From assembly GCA_964482395.1 (NCBI GenBank), contig CAYZXK010000064.1:1-37220 (forward strand): 37,220 nt of DNA. Reading direction: 5' to 3'. A program made the position numbers and the translations under genes. Each line of letters opens with the position of its first letter. The stretch's first letter is position 1. The notes beneath the pieces are model-generated. The model was given only the letters and a program-made list of their open reading frames with translations, did no database searches and was not told where the DNA came from. Source of the stretch: CAYZXK01 sp964482395 (GTDB taxonomy: Bacteria; Planctomycetota; Phycisphaerae; UBA1845; Fen-1342). Shown here in pieces: positions 15,215-25,307 of the stretch.

Positions 15215-16346
15215 CTTGGTCCGACTCACGCGTCAGGTACTCCTTGACTCGCTCGAAAAAGCCCTTGGACTCGGGCAGCACGCTCTTGTCCTCGGTGGCC
15301 GCGAAGCGGCGCAACAGCTCGGCCTGCTCGCGGCTGAGTCTCTTGGGAATCTCCACCACCACCTGAACAATCTGGTTTCCGCGGCGACCGCTGCGCAGGT
15401 TGGGTAGACCCTTGCCGGGCAGTTGAAAGACGGCCCCATGCTGGGTGCCGGGCGGGATTCGCAGCGGGGTAACGCCGGTTAGCGTGGGCACATCCACCTG
15501 GGCTCCCAACGCCGCCTGCGTGAAACTGATGGGCAGCACGCAAACCAGGTGGTCGCCGTCGCGCTGGAAGAACTCGTGCGGGCGGATGCGGATCACGCAG
15601 CGCAGGTCCCCGCGTTGTGTGCCGGAGGGACTGGGCTCGCCTTCGCCCCGCACCCGGATGCTCTGGCCGTCATGCACTCCCGGGGGAATCTTGACTTCGA
15701 TCAGTCGTTCGCGGGTTCCGCGGCCGGTCCCGCCGCACTCGCGGCAGGCCCGGTCGACCAGCCAGCCGCGGCCCAGGCATTGTGGGCACTCGACCACGCT
15801 GCGGGTGACGAAGAATCCCATGCTTCGCTGGTGTTCGACCTGGCCGTAGCCGCCGCAGGTGGGGCAATTGCGACGGCGCGACCCGGGCTCGCAGCCCTGG
15901 CCATCGCAGCGCTGGCAGAGGTCCTGTCGCTGGAAGCGGAGCGACTTCTCGACCCCGGTCAGGACCTCCTTGAGGTCGACCTCGATGACCGTCTGGATGT
16001 CCACGCCCCGGTCGACCCGGGTGGCTGTGAACCCGCCAAAGGCGCCGCCGAAAAGGTCGCTGAAGATGCTGAAGATGTCGTCGACCGCCATGCCGGAGAA
16101 GTCGTGGAGGCTGACGCCGCGGAGGCCGGCATGGCCGTAACGGTCGTAGCGCTGGCGTTTTTCGGCGTCGGAAAGAACCTCGTAGGCTTCGGCGGCTTCC
16201 TTGAAGCGCTGTTCGGCGCCCGGCTCCTTGTTGCGGTCGGGGTGGTACTTCAGGGCGGCCTGCCGATAGGCGCGTTTGATCTCTTCAGGGGTAGCGTCGC
16301 GGCGGACGCCGAGCACCTCGTAGTAGTCGCGTTTCTCGGTCACCAT
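15207..16346 (-). CDS. dnaJ: Chaperone protein DnaJ (type I)
   Basis: The 379-residue full-length co-chaperone has a J-domain with YYEVLGV and HPD at about 36-38, a short Gly/Phe segment (FSDLFGGAFGGF), and four CxxCxGxG zinc-finger repeats (CQRCDGQG, CPTCGGYG, CPQCLGRG, CRECGGTG). The C-terminal substrate-binding domain includes VKIPPGVHDGQSIRVRGEGE. It stimulates DnaK ATPase activity and delivers substrates. The G/F linker is short. The gene lies 192 nt after the second groEL, with two hairpins in the gap, and overlaps grpE. Confidence 0.95.
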   Translation of the reverse strand: MVTEKRDYYEVLGVRRDATPEEIKRAYRQAALKYHPDRNKEPGAEQRFKEAAEAYEVLSDAEKRQRYDRYGHAGLRGVSLHDFSGMAVDDIFSIFSDLFGGAFGGFTATRVDRGVDIQTVIEVDLKEVLTGVEKSLRFQRQDLCQRCDGQGCEPGSRRRNCPTCGGYGQVEHQRSMGFFVTRSVVECPQCLGRGWLVDRACRECGGTGRGTRERLIEVKIPPGVHDGQSIRVRGEGEPSPSGTQRGDLRCVIRIRPHEFFQRDGDHLVCVLPISFTQAALGAQVDVPTLTGVTPLRIPPGTQHGAVFQLPGKGLPNLRSGRRGNQIVQVVVEIPKRLSREQAELLRRFAATEDKSVLPESKGFFERVKEYLTRESDQDD

Positions 16347-16439
16347 GGGCCTCGACCGGAAAAGCAGGTGTCAGCGAGCCGCGACCGGCCGGCCGATCGC
16401 CCCCTACTATCGGACGGCCGGCGGGGAGCAGTTAACGCG

Positions 16440-16471
16440 ACAGGGGCAGCCGCCTGCGCGAGCGCCCCTGT
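16440..16471 (-). terminator. Hairpin in groEL-dnaJ gap
   Basis: ACAGGGGC at 16440-16447 pairs with GCCCCTGT at 16464-16471 (8 bp, 16-nt loop). It follows another hairpin nearer the groEL stop. There is no T-tract. It could attenuate, protect or mark processing between groEL and dnaJ. Confidence 0.3.
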
Positions 16472-16492
16472 TGCCGTATAGTGATCCGCCTG

Positions 16493-16524
16493 GGCAGCGC
16501 CGGGAGAGCCAGCCTGGCGCTGCC
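16493..16524 (-). terminator. Hairpin after second groEL, possible terminator
   Basis: A perfect 9-bp stem GGCAGCGCC/GGCGCTGCC with a 14-nt loop starts 14 nt beyond the groEL stop codon on the minus strand. Position and strength suit a transcription end or RNA-stabilising structure, but no U-run follows. Confidence 0.4.
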
Positions 16525-16538
16525 GCCAGCGGTTGCGC

Positions 16539-18155
16539 TCAGCGTGTGGCACCTTCGATCTGCTCGTGCTTGTCCTCCTTGAATTCGGTGCACAGCACGT
16601 CGGTGGTCAGCATCAGCCCGGCGACGCTGGCGGCGTTCTGGAGGGCGACGCGGGCCACCTTGGTCGGATCGATGATTCCGGCTTCGATCATATCCACGTA
16701 CTGGCCGCGGAGGGCGTCGAAGCCGAAATTCTTGGGTCGAGAGAGGATTTCGTCGACCACCACGCCGCCGTCCAGGCCGGCGTTCTCGGCGATGCGACGG
16801 GTCGGGAACTCCAGAGCCCGGGCCACAATGCGGTAGCCGACGGCTTCGTCACCCTCGACTTTCTTGGCCGCTTCAAGGACCGGTTTGATGGCTCGCAGGA
16901 AGACCACCCCGCCGCCCGGAACGAAGCCCTCCTCGGCTGCGGCCTTGGTGGCGTGAAAGGCGTCGTCGACCAGGTCCTTGCGTTCCTTGACCTCGATTTC
17001 GGTAGCTCCGCCGACTTTGACGACCGCCACGCCGCCGGTCAGCTTGGCCAGGCGTTCCTGGAGCTTCTCGCGGTCGTAGTCGCTGGTGGTCTTCTCGATT
17101 TGGGCCCGGATCTGCTCGACGCGGGCCTGGATGTCTTTCTTCTTGCCGGCTCCCTCGATGATGGTGGTGTCATCCTTGGTGATGACCACCCGCTTGGCCC
17201 GGCCCAGCATGTCCAGCCCGATGTTCTCCAGCTTCAGGCCGCGGTCCTCGCTGATGAACTCGCCGCCGGTGAGCACCGCGATGTCGCCCAGCATGGCCTT
17301 GCGCCGGTCGCCAAAGCCGGGGGCCTTGACTGCGGCGCAGTTCAACGTGCCGCGCAGTTTGTTGACCACCAGGGTGGCCAGGGCCTCACCCTCCACATCC
17401 TCGGCGATGATCAGCAGGGGCTTGGCCACATGCAGGACCTTCTCCAGCAGCGGGATCAGGTCGCGGATGGAGCTGATCTTCTTCTCGTAAATCAGGATGT
17501 AGGGCTCTTCCAGGATCGCCTCCAGGGAAGTGGGGTTGGTGATGAAGTAGGGGGAGATGAAGCCCTTGTCGAACTGCATTCCCTCTACGTGTTCCCAGGT
17601 GGTGTCCAGGCTCTTGCCCTCTTCGATCTGGATCACGCCGTCCTTGCCGACCTTCTCGAAGGCGTCGGAGAGGATCTTTCCGACCTCGGCGTCGCCGTTG
17701 GCGCTGATGGTTCCCACCTTGGCGATATCATCCTTGCCCCGCACCTTGGTGGATTGGGCCTGGATGGCCTCGACGGCCACCTTGACGGCGGCGTCGATGC
17801 CGCGTTTGAGGGCCATCGGTGCGGCGCCGGCGGTGAGGTTCTTAAGGCCCTCGGAGAAGATGGCCTCGGCCAGGACGGTGGCCGTGGTGGTTCCGTCGCC
17901 GGCCGCGTCCGAGGTCTTGCTGGCCACCTCATTGACCAGCTTGGCGCCCATATTCTGGAAGGGCTCGGGCAGCTCGATCTCCTTGCTGACGGTGACGCCG
18001 TCCTTGGAGATCCGGGGCGCACCCCAGGATTTCTGCATGAGTACGTTTCGGCCGACCGGGCCGAGGGTGGCGGCCACGGTCTTGGCCAGTTTGCGCACGC
18101 CCGCCAGCAGTTCGTTGCGGGCCCGGTCGCTGTACATCAGTTGTTTGGCAGGCAT
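16539..18155 (-). CDS. groEL: Chaperonin GroEL, second copy without GGM tail
   Basis: The 538-residue chaperonin has the conserved ATP-site segments VGRNVLMQKSWGAPRISKDG, AGDGTTTATVLAEA, VKAPGFGDRRKAML and GFVPGGGVVFLRA. It forms the folding chamber subunit. Compared with the copy at 18616-20283 it differs in apical-domain residues. Its C-terminus is charged (TEFKEDKHEQIEGATR) in place of the Gly/Met-rich repeat, suggesting a specialised paralogue. It lies 116 nt after groES and ahead of dnaJ. Neither copy shows frameshifts or missing ATP-site residues. Confidence 0.95.
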   Translation of the reverse strand: MPAKQLMYSDRARNELLAGVRKLAKTVAATLGPVGRNVLMQKSWGAPRISKDGVTVSKEIELPEPFQNMGAKLVNEVASKTSDAAGDGTTTATVLAEAIFSEGLKNLTAGAAPMALKRGIDAAVKVAVEAIQAQSTKVRGKDDIAKVGTISANGDAEVGKILSDAFEKVGKDGVIQIEEGKSLDTTWEHVEGMQFDKGFISPYFITNPTSLEAILEEPYILIYEKKISSIRDLIPLLEKVLHVAKPLLIIAEDVEGEALATLVVNKLRGTLNCAAVKAPGFGDRRKAMLGDIAVLTGGEFISEDRGLKLENIGLDMLGRAKRVVITKDDTTIIEGAGKKKDIQARVEQIRAQIEKTTSDYDREKLQERLAKLTGGVAVVKVGGATEIEVKERKDLVDDAFHATKAAAEEGFVPGGGVVFLRAIKPVLEAAKKVEGDEAVGYRIVARALEFPTRRIAENAGLDGGVVVDEILSRPKNFGFDALRGQYVDMIEAGIIDPTKVARVALQNAASVAGLMLTTDVLCTEFKEDKHEQIEGATR

Positions 18156-18271
18156 AGAAGTTCCCCAATTATGAGCAGCAGGTATTGAGCAGCCAGTCGC
18201 CGGCGGCGTCGGGCCGAGCGTGGACCACTCCGGTCACAGCCTGGTCTTGGGCGCTTGCGGCTGGCAACTTG

Positions 18272-18586
18272 CTATTCTTGTACCGCCAGTACGTCGCCCT
18301 CACGCAGGATGACGTACTTTTCGCCGTCCAGCTCGACTTCGGTGCCGCTGTATTTGCCATAGAAGACGCAGTCGCCGACCTTGAGCGACATCTTCCCGCG
18401 CTCGCCGGTCTTTTCCATCAGTTTTCCGGGTCCGACCGCGATGACTTTGCCTTGCTGGGGTTTCTCGCGGGCGGTATCCGGCAGGACGATGCCGCCGCGG
18501 GTCTTCTCCTCGGCCTCAAACGGTTCCACGACTACACGGTCGTCCAGCGGACGGATTTTCAACTTTTTCGCAGTGGCAGTCGCCAT
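18272..18586 (-). CDS. groES: Co-chaperonin GroES
   Basis: The 104-residue GroES has the family N-terminal strand IRPLDDRVVVEPFEAEEKT, a mobile loop with GGIVLPDTA (the IVL tripeptide that docks on GroEL) and GKVIAVGPGK. The C-terminal part holds VGDCVFYGKYSGTEVELDGE and an ILREGDVLAV ending. The start ATG at 18586 has GGGAG nine bases upstream; a GTG three codons earlier is less likely. It lies 29 nt after the first groEL and before the second, so one transcript could supply both chaperonins with the lid. The usual bacterial order is groES before groEL. Confidence 0.95.
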   Translation of the reverse strand: MATATAKKLKIRPLDDRVVVEPFEAEEKTRGGIVLPDTAREKPQQGKVIAVGPGKLMEKTGERGKMSLKVGDCVFYGKYSGTEVELDGEKYVILREGDVLAVQE

Positions 18587-18615
18587 CCTTAACACTCCCA
18601 GTATCTGAAGCTTGC

Positions 18616-20283
<1,668 letters not shown>

Positions 20284-20631
20284 GCAGAGGTCTCCTTTGC
20301 TTAATTAAGTCATCTCTCAGGCAAGGGAGTGTGCCGCTCCGGATCGCGGCGGCGCGGCAATACCCTTCAATACGGGAGCAGTTGCAAATGGTGTGCCAGA
20401 AGTCATGGAAGGGCTGATCGCCCGCAACCACCGACCTTGGCGATGCTTACAAGAAAACGTCCGCTCGCCCCACCGCCGCCCCTGCCGCCGCTACTGTCGG
20501 GCTGGCAGTGCCAAACTGACAGCCGGGGCCCGCCTTGCCACCGGCCAGCCGGCCTGCTATCGTTGCCCCGCCACGCCCGGCGTATGGCGTCCTAACGTAA
20601 CCCCTTTCGGCGCGGAGAATACCGGCAGACC
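20284..20631. other. Divergent intergenic region groEL / ABC exporter
   Basis: This 348-base gap holds the groEL leader (a small A/T-rich island TTAATTAA at about 20301-20308) and the sigma-54-like element at 20383-20399. About 230 further bases lead to the exporter gene, where I see no clear sigma-70 promoter. No CIRCE inverted repeat (TTAGCACTC-N9-GAGTGCTAA) is present. Confidence 0.5.
20383..20399 (-). promoter_or_regulatory. Sigma-54-like -24/-12 promoter upstream of groEL
   Basis: On the minus strand the sequence is CTGGCACACCATTTGCA. Against the sigma-54 consensus YTGGCACGrNNNTTGCW it matches 12 of 14 defined positions, including the essential GG and GC pairs separated by 10 nt. The predicted start near 20372 would give a groEL leader of about 90 nt. 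Sigma-54 promoters need an enhancer-binding activator; no activator gene is in the window. Confidence 0.5.
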
Positions 20632-22539
20632 ATGACCACCATTCAGTCAGCTAGCGGGCCTGCCGGCCTGATCGCTCAGCGTACCCAGGCCCAGCTCTCT
20701 CAGCCCCAAGTCCGACGGGCGTTCTGGCGAGCCCTGGCGCTGGTCCGACCCCACCGCCGTAAAATGATCCTGGGCATGGTCTTGGGAGTCGGGGTGGCCC
20801 TGACCTATGCCGCCAGCCTGGGCGGAATCTTGCCAGTCCTGAAGGTGGTGGTCGGCGAGCAGAGCCTGCACCATAGCCTGATCCGCAGTGCCAGCCAGAG
20901 CGGGAAATGGTACGCACCGGCCTTGGGCTGGGCCGCCCGGCTGCTGCCGGAGGGCAACCAGCCCGCCGATCGCATGCACACGCTGCTGATCCTCCTGGGC
21001 GGACTGGTGAGCGTTAACCTGCTGGGAAACGGCTTCCGCTGCTTATCTCAATATCTAGTCTTAAATGCCTCGAACCTGATGATGATGGATTTGCGACGAC
21101 GCATGTACCGCAAGGCCCTCCGGGTCCCGATGATCGAGCTGAGCGGCGATGTGTCCGGTCGGGTGAATCAATTCATGTCGGACACCCGCGAGATCTTCAT
21201 GGGCATCACCACGCTGTTCGGCAAGGTGGCCCGTGAGCCGCTCAAGGCCCTCTGCGTGCTGGTGGTGGCCATAGCCATCGATGCCCGGCTGACGCTGGTT
21301 GTCTTGGTTATCGCCCCGCTGGCGATAACCCTCCTTTGGTACTTCGGGCGGAAGGTGCGTAAGGCGACCGTGCGGCTGCTGGAAGGCTATGGGGTGATGC
21401 TGGGCGGGCTGGAGGAGACTCTTCAGGGGATCGACATAGTAAAGGGTTACGCCACCGAGGGTTACGAGCGAAGGCGAATGTGGCAGGTCGAACGCCGCAT
21501 GCTCAAGCAGCTTCTTCGGCTGGCTTGGATCGAGGCTTTCAGTTCGCCGCTGATCGAGGTGATCGGGGTGTTGGTCACCAGCGCGGGCATAGTTTGGCTG
21601 GCCAGCCGTACTTTCCAGGGGGAAATCAGCCCGGCGCATTTCATGACCATGGTCGCCTTGCTGGCAGCGTTGCTGGATCCGATCCGGAAGGTGGCCAACG
21701 TCTACAACATGGTTCAGCGGGCCGGGGCGGCCAGTGGTCGGATCTTTCAGTTTCTGGATCAGCCGGAGGAGCGGTCGGCACCGAACGCCAGACGGCTAAG
21801 CGGGTCGGGTCCGCGGGCGGTGAGCTTCGAAAAGGTCTGGTTTCGGTACACGCCGGGGCAGGAGCCGCCGGCCTTGCAGGAGGTCTCGCTGGAGGTGCGG
21901 CCGGGGGAATGCATTGCGATTGTCGGCCCCAACGGGAGCGGCAAGTCCACACTGGTGAGGCTACTGCCTCGATTGATCGAGCCGCAGGCCGGGCGGGTGA
22001 TGGTTGATGGCATCGACGTGCGGGAGCTGAGCTTGCGCGACCTGCGGATGCAGATTGCGGTGGTGTCGCAGCGTCCGGTGGTCTTTGCCCGCACGGTGCT
22101 GGAGAATATCGCTTACGGGAATCCGCAGGCTAGTCTGGAGGAGGTTCGGGCCGCAGCCCGGCGGGCCTATGCCGCCGAGTTCATCGAGCAGTGGCCGGAC
22201 CAGTATCAGACCGTGCTGGGCGAATTCGGGGCCTCGATTTCCGGCGGGCAGCGGCAGCGGATCGCGATTGCCCGGGCGTTCCTCAAGCCGGCCTCGATTC
22301 TGGTTTTCGATGAGGCCACCAGCGAAGTGGACGCCGACAGTGAACGGAAGATCCACGCCGCCCTTAACGAGCTGCGCCACGGCAAAACCACCTTCCTGAT
22401 CGCCCACCGGCATACCGTGATGGATATGGCCGAGCGGATCGCGGTCATGGATGAGGGCCGGATCGTGGATGTGGGCACGCACGCGGAACTGATCCAGCGT
22501 TGCCCGCTGTATGTGGCGTTGTACCGGGTGCCCCAGTGA
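20632..22539 (+). CDS. ABC exporter, MsbA/lipid-exporter type, fused TMD-NBD
   Basis: The 635-residue half-transporter has an N-terminal membrane domain of about six helices (residues about 40-350) and a C-terminal nucleotide-binding domain. Walker A GPNGSGKST is at about 432-440 and Walker B ILVFDEATSEVD at about 555-566. The signature is ISGGQRQR rather than LSGGQ, and the H-loop is IAHRH. It should act as a homodimer exporting a lipid or other amphiphile across the inner membrane. It resembles MsbA-type proteins, though the substrate cannot be read from sequence. It probably forms a transcript with the small gene at 22588 and the DUF4230 gene. The ribosome-binding site at the ATG is weak. 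Confidence 0.88.
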   Translation: MTTIQSASGPAGLIAQRTQAQLSQPQVRRAFWRALALVRPHRRKMILGMVLGVGVALTYAASLGGILPVLKVVVGEQSLHHSLIRSASQSGKWYAPALGWAARLLPEGNQPADRMHTLLILLGGLVSVNLLGNGFRCLSQYLVLNASNLMMMDLRRRMYRKALRVPMIELSGDVSGRVNQFMSDTREIFMGITTLFGKVAREPLKALCVLVVAIAIDARLTLVVLVIAPLAITLLWYFGRKVRKATVRLLEGYGVMLGGLEETLQGIDIVKGYATEGYERRRMWQVERRMLKQLLRLAWIEAFSSPLIEVIGVLVTSAGIVWLASRTFQGEISPAHFMTMVALLAALLDPIRKVANVYNMVQRAGAASGRIFQFLDQPEERSAPNARRLSGSGPRAVSFEKVWFRYTPGQEPPALQEVSLEVRPGECIAIVGPNGSGKSTLVRLLPRLIEPQAGRVMVDGIDVRELSLRDLRMQIAVVSQRPVVFARTVLENIAYGNPQASLEEVRAAARRAYAAEFIEQWPDQYQTVLGEFGASISGGQRQRIAIARAFLKPASILVFDEATSEVDADSERKIHAALNELRHGKTTFLIAHRHTVMDMAERIAVMDEGRIVDVGTHAELIQRCPLYVALYRVPQ

Positions 22540-22587
22540 GAGCCGTCCAGCCGGGCGGCCGTAACCAGTCGGCGGCAAGTGGGTACC

Positions 22588-22755
22588 ATGTTTGCGATGC
22601 TGGCGCGTCGAGGACGGTTGCGATCGATGATCGCTTGGGGGCTGGTGTTGGCGGGGCTGGTGGTGGCGGCGAAGATCCACGCCTGTGCCTGTACTGGCGG
22701 TCCGCCGCGCTGGCACTCCGTCTACCCGGCCAGTCAGGCGCATGATCAGGGCTGA
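22588..22755 (+). CDS. Small membrane peptide, 55 residues
   Basis: An open frame of 55 codons fits between the exporter and the DUF4230 gene on the same strand. It encodes a basic N-terminus (MFAMLARRGRLRSM), one hydrophobic helix (IAWGLVLAGLVVAAKI) and a short tail with a CAC pair. The arrangement, 48 nt after the exporter stop and 17 nt before the next start, suits a real gene. No family is recognised and the ribosome-binding site is weak, so it remains tentative. Confidence 0.4.
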   Translation: MFAMLARRGRLRSMIAWGLVLAGLVVAAKIHACACTGGPPRWHSVYPASQAHDQG

Positions 22756-22772
22756 GGTTCCCGGGAGCGCTC

Positions 22773-23366
22773 ATGACCGATAGCCAGGGTATCAAAGTGC
22801 CCGGCATCCTGGCTTGGCCTTTAATGGCCGGGGGCGTGCTGGGCCTGATGTGGGCGGGCTACTTCGTTGGCCAGCGGACTTCAGCCAGCCGGTTCGTGAC
22901 CGCCGGCCCGCGCATTGAAGAGGTCCGGCGGATTGCCAAGCTGGCCGTGCTGCGCGTGCAGGTCGCCGACATCATCCAGGGCAACACGGCCGGCGCCAGC
23001 GGGGCCGTCCTGGTCAAAGGCGACGCGGACATGGTGGTCGATCTGGATCGGGTCCAGATTGTCGACCGCGACGACCGGCGACGGACCGCGACCCTGGTGA
23101 TTCCTACGCCGCATGCCGACCGGCCCCGCGTCGACCACCGACGAACCCGGGTTTATGAGCTGCGCAAAACCGGACTGGCCCTGATCAACCCGTTTGCCGA
23201 TCCGCGGGCCGATCTGCTGGCCGACGCGATGAGGGCTGCTCAGGAGCAGGTTGAGCGGGCGGTCCAGGATGCCGACTTCGTGGCCCAGGCCAAAGAGCAG
23301 GCTGAACGGCTGCTGGTCGGGTTCTACCGCGAGCTGGGATGGGAGCTGAGCATTCGGTGGGAGTAG
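22773..23366 (+). CDS. DUF4230 family membrane-anchored protein
   Basis: The 197-residue protein has one N-terminal transmembrane helix (WPLMAGGVLGLMWAGYFVG). An extracytoplasmic domain with the DUF4230 pattern follows: an N-terminal VLRVQVADII strand, a GDADMVVDLDRVQI segment and a helical C-terminus rich in Ala, Glu and Gln (AMRAAQEQVERAV), then a FYRELGWELSIRW ending. The function of the family is unknown. GGGAG six bases before the ATG supports the start. It is the last gene of the exporter unit. Confidence 0.72.
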   Translation: MTDSQGIKVPGILAWPLMAGGVLGLMWAGYFVGQRTSASRFVTAGPRIEEVRRIAKLAVLRVQVADIIQGNTAGASGAVLVKGDADMVVDLDRVQIVDRDDRRRTATLVIPTPHADRPRVDHRRTRVYELRKTGLALINPFADPRADLLADAMRAAQEQVERAVQDADFVAQAKEQAERLLVGFYRELGWELSIRWE

Positions 23367-23371
23367 CCCGG

Positions 23372-25234
23372 TCACTGGCCCGCGGACAACAAGCCCTCAC
23401 GGGTCGGCGCCACCAGCGGATAGGCCCCGTCCAACACTGCGATCGAGAAATCCTCCATCACCACGCCCGGCACGCGGAAAATCTGAATTTCCACCACGCG
23501 ATCCTCGGAGGTCGGTTCGATCGGTATGAGAGCCGTCTGCGGACCGGGCACGATCAGCTCGTGGCAGACCTTTCCGCCCGTGCTGATGACCGCTTTGACC
23601 CGCTCGCCCTCCCCCGGGGTTTCCAGTTTCAGGATCACGTGGCGCTGCCCGGGCCGCGCCAGGACGTAAAGGGTTGGGATGACGATCAGGAAGCGGGCGG
23701 GTGCGTCGGGCTCGGCCGCGATGGCGTAGGGCTGGCGACCCTCGACCCGGATGGCATTGTCGCCCGAGCCCAGCACGAGGGCATGAACGCCGGTCTGCTT
23801 CGCCCGGTATTCCAGTTCTACCGCTCGCCCGGTTTCCAACAGGTCACCCCGGAGTTCGGCTTGCCCCACCGGCGGTACCAGCAGGTACTGTCCGCCATCG
23901 TGATACGGGCCGAACTGAATTAAGGTCAGAGAGAGTCGGACGCGCTGACCCGCCCGGGCATAGAAGTACAGCGTGTTTTGCTTGCGCAACTGGACCGGAG
24001 GCACCGGCTGATCGGTCGGTTCCAACCAAGGCCGCAGATGGAACCGTTTCACCCCGGCGGTTGTCAGCGGCGTGGGCGGCAGCACGAAGGGCTCGATCTT
24101 GAGACTGGTCTGATAACTCGGGTCCGCGGCCAGCCGGTCCAGTTCGTCATTGGCCTGCCGATACGCGGCCCAATACTGCTCCGGCGGAGCGGGCAGGGAC
24201 CACTGACGGCCAGCGCCAAAATCTTCGAGAGTGTATATCCAATACCCGCCGGAGTTCCGGGCGCAGAAGTACAGATGGGCGGACAGGGCCGCCGGAGTGA
24301 ATTTGTTCTGCCAAAGGCCGCAGACCAGGACCGCATTGGCCTTCAAGTCCCTGATCCTCTGCTTGATCCGGTCCACCTGCGGGTCGTAGCCGGCATGGTA
24401 GGTTGATTCGCTGAACGCGTAGGCCGGATGACCTTCCCGCCCCAGCCCCGCCAACATGGCTTCCACTACCGGCGTTTTCAGGTCCAGGCACAGCCCGCCC
24501 AGTCGCAAGTCTGGCGCGACTTGCTCAACCGCGGCCCGGGCCTGCTCGGCTAGCCGACGTACCGCTTCATGGACCTGCTGCCGGTGGACTTCCAGCAGCC
24601 CCAGGCCGGTCAGCCATTCGGCTCGGGAGTCGGGGTACGGCGGCGATACATCCCGACCAGCGGCCCGGAGCGTTCTGGCGACGCACTCCCCGCAGTAGCA
24701 GACGTCGTAATAGATTGAGAAGTCGGCCGCGTACATTTCGAGGTCCAGGATGACGCCCGTGATGGGATACTGCCGGCTCAGTTGCGCTAAGCCCATCAAG
24801 CGGTTGTATACCGATTCCCGCCAGAATCCGGGGTCCGCCGGGCAGGGGGTATGGCTCTGGAGCCGGCCGGTCTTGTCCACATAGCGGCGATATTCACTGA
24901 GCCAGCCGGTCTCGTGAGCACCAAGCACGTGAAAACAGACCCACAAGTCCAGTCCCAGCCGCCGGCACTGCCCGGACCAGTATTCGATTTGCTCTTGCGC
25001 CCGGGTGTCTGGCGGGGGGCGAAGACGAGGGAACTTGACCAGCAAAGTGTTCAATCCGCTCCGCGCGGCCGGCTCGGCCAGGGCCGTGTCCCTGACGTCC
25101 AGATAGCCTCCGCGGATGGGCCCGTCGGCCAGGCGGGGTTGCTGGGCGAGGCACCAAGGGGGTGCCAGGTAGATGAGCAGTGACCAGGGAAGGGCTCCGG
25201 CCGCAATCCGGCGTGCAGACACGGCGCGCTCCAT
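23372..25234 (-). CDS. Secreted glycoside-hydrolase-like TIM-barrel protein
   Basis: This 620-residue protein has a signal peptide (residues about 9-30, ending CLAQQP). The N-terminal 330 residues look like a TIM barrel: strands GGYLDVRD, LNTLLVKFP, LDLWVCFHVLG and ITGVILDLEMYAAD, with a CYCGEC cluster. The strand-end acidic residues (DLE) resemble glycosidase-like barrels, but no family is certain. The C-terminal 200 residues are beta-rich (LYFYARAGQRVRLSLTLIQFG onward) and resemble extracellular pre-peptidase or carbohydrate-binding beta-sandwiches. The role is probably polysaccharide-related in the periplasm or outside. It is monocistronic, diverging from glutamine synthetase and convergent with the DUF4230 gene. 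Confidence 0.65.
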   Translation of the reverse strand: MERAVSARRIAAGALPWSLLIYLAPPWCLAQQPRLADGPIRGGYLDVRDTALAEPAARSGLNTLLVKFPRLRPPPDTRAQEQIEYWSGQCRRLGLDLWVCFHVLGAHETGWLSEYRRYVDKTGRLQSHTPCPADPGFWRESVYNRLMGLAQLSRQYPITGVILDLEMYAADFSIYYDVCYCGECVARTLRAAGRDVSPPYPDSRAEWLTGLGLLEVHRQQVHEAVRRLAEQARAAVEQVAPDLRLGGLCLDLKTPVVEAMLAGLGREGHPAYAFSESTYHAGYDPQVDRIKQRIRDLKANAVLVCGLWQNKFTPAALSAHLYFCARNSGGYWIYTLEDFGAGRQWSLPAPPEQYWAAYRQANDELDRLAADPSYQTSLKIEPFVLPPTPLTTAGVKRFHLRPWLEPTDQPVPPVQLRKQNTLYFYARAGQRVRLSLTLIQFGPYHDGGQYLLVPPVGQAELRGDLLETGRAVELEYRAKQTGVHALVLGSGDNAIRVEGRQPYAIAAEPDAPARFLIVIPTLYVLARPGQRHVILKLETPGEGERVKAVISTGGKVCHELIVPGPQTALIPIEPTSEDRVVEIQIFRVPGVVMEDFSIAVLDGAYPLVAPTREGLLSAGQ

Positions 25235-25274
25235 TGGCGCTCGGCCAGCTTGTGCAAGGTCCGGGGCGCCCGGC

Positions 25275-25280
25275 TATTAT
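25275..25280 (+). promoter_or_regulatory. Candidate -10 box for glutamine synthetase
   Basis: TATTAT matches five of six -10 bases. Transcription would begin near 25287, just ahead of the AAAGGAG ribosome-binding site at 25292-25298. No good -35 is seen. A poor GG-N10-GC sigma-54-like match at about 25234-25250 was also noted but misses most other consensus positions. Confidence 0.3.
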
Positions 25281-25307
25281 GGAGCCGACAGAAAGGAGAT
25301 GGCAACC

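Noticed and set aside
16533..18188. 551-codon plus-strand open frame antisense to the second groEL
   Set aside because: Low-complexity translation rich in Gly/Asp/Leu from reversed groEL codons; groEL on the other strand is unambiguous.
20284..20400. CIRCE/HrcA operator upstream of groEL
   Set aside because: No TTAGCACTC-N9-GAGTGCTAA or close variant was found on either strand.
25234..25250. Sigma-54-like GG-N10-GC match upstream of glutamine synthetase
   Set aside because: Only about nine of 14 consensus positions match and it overlaps the divergent gene start; a TATTAT -10 is better placed.
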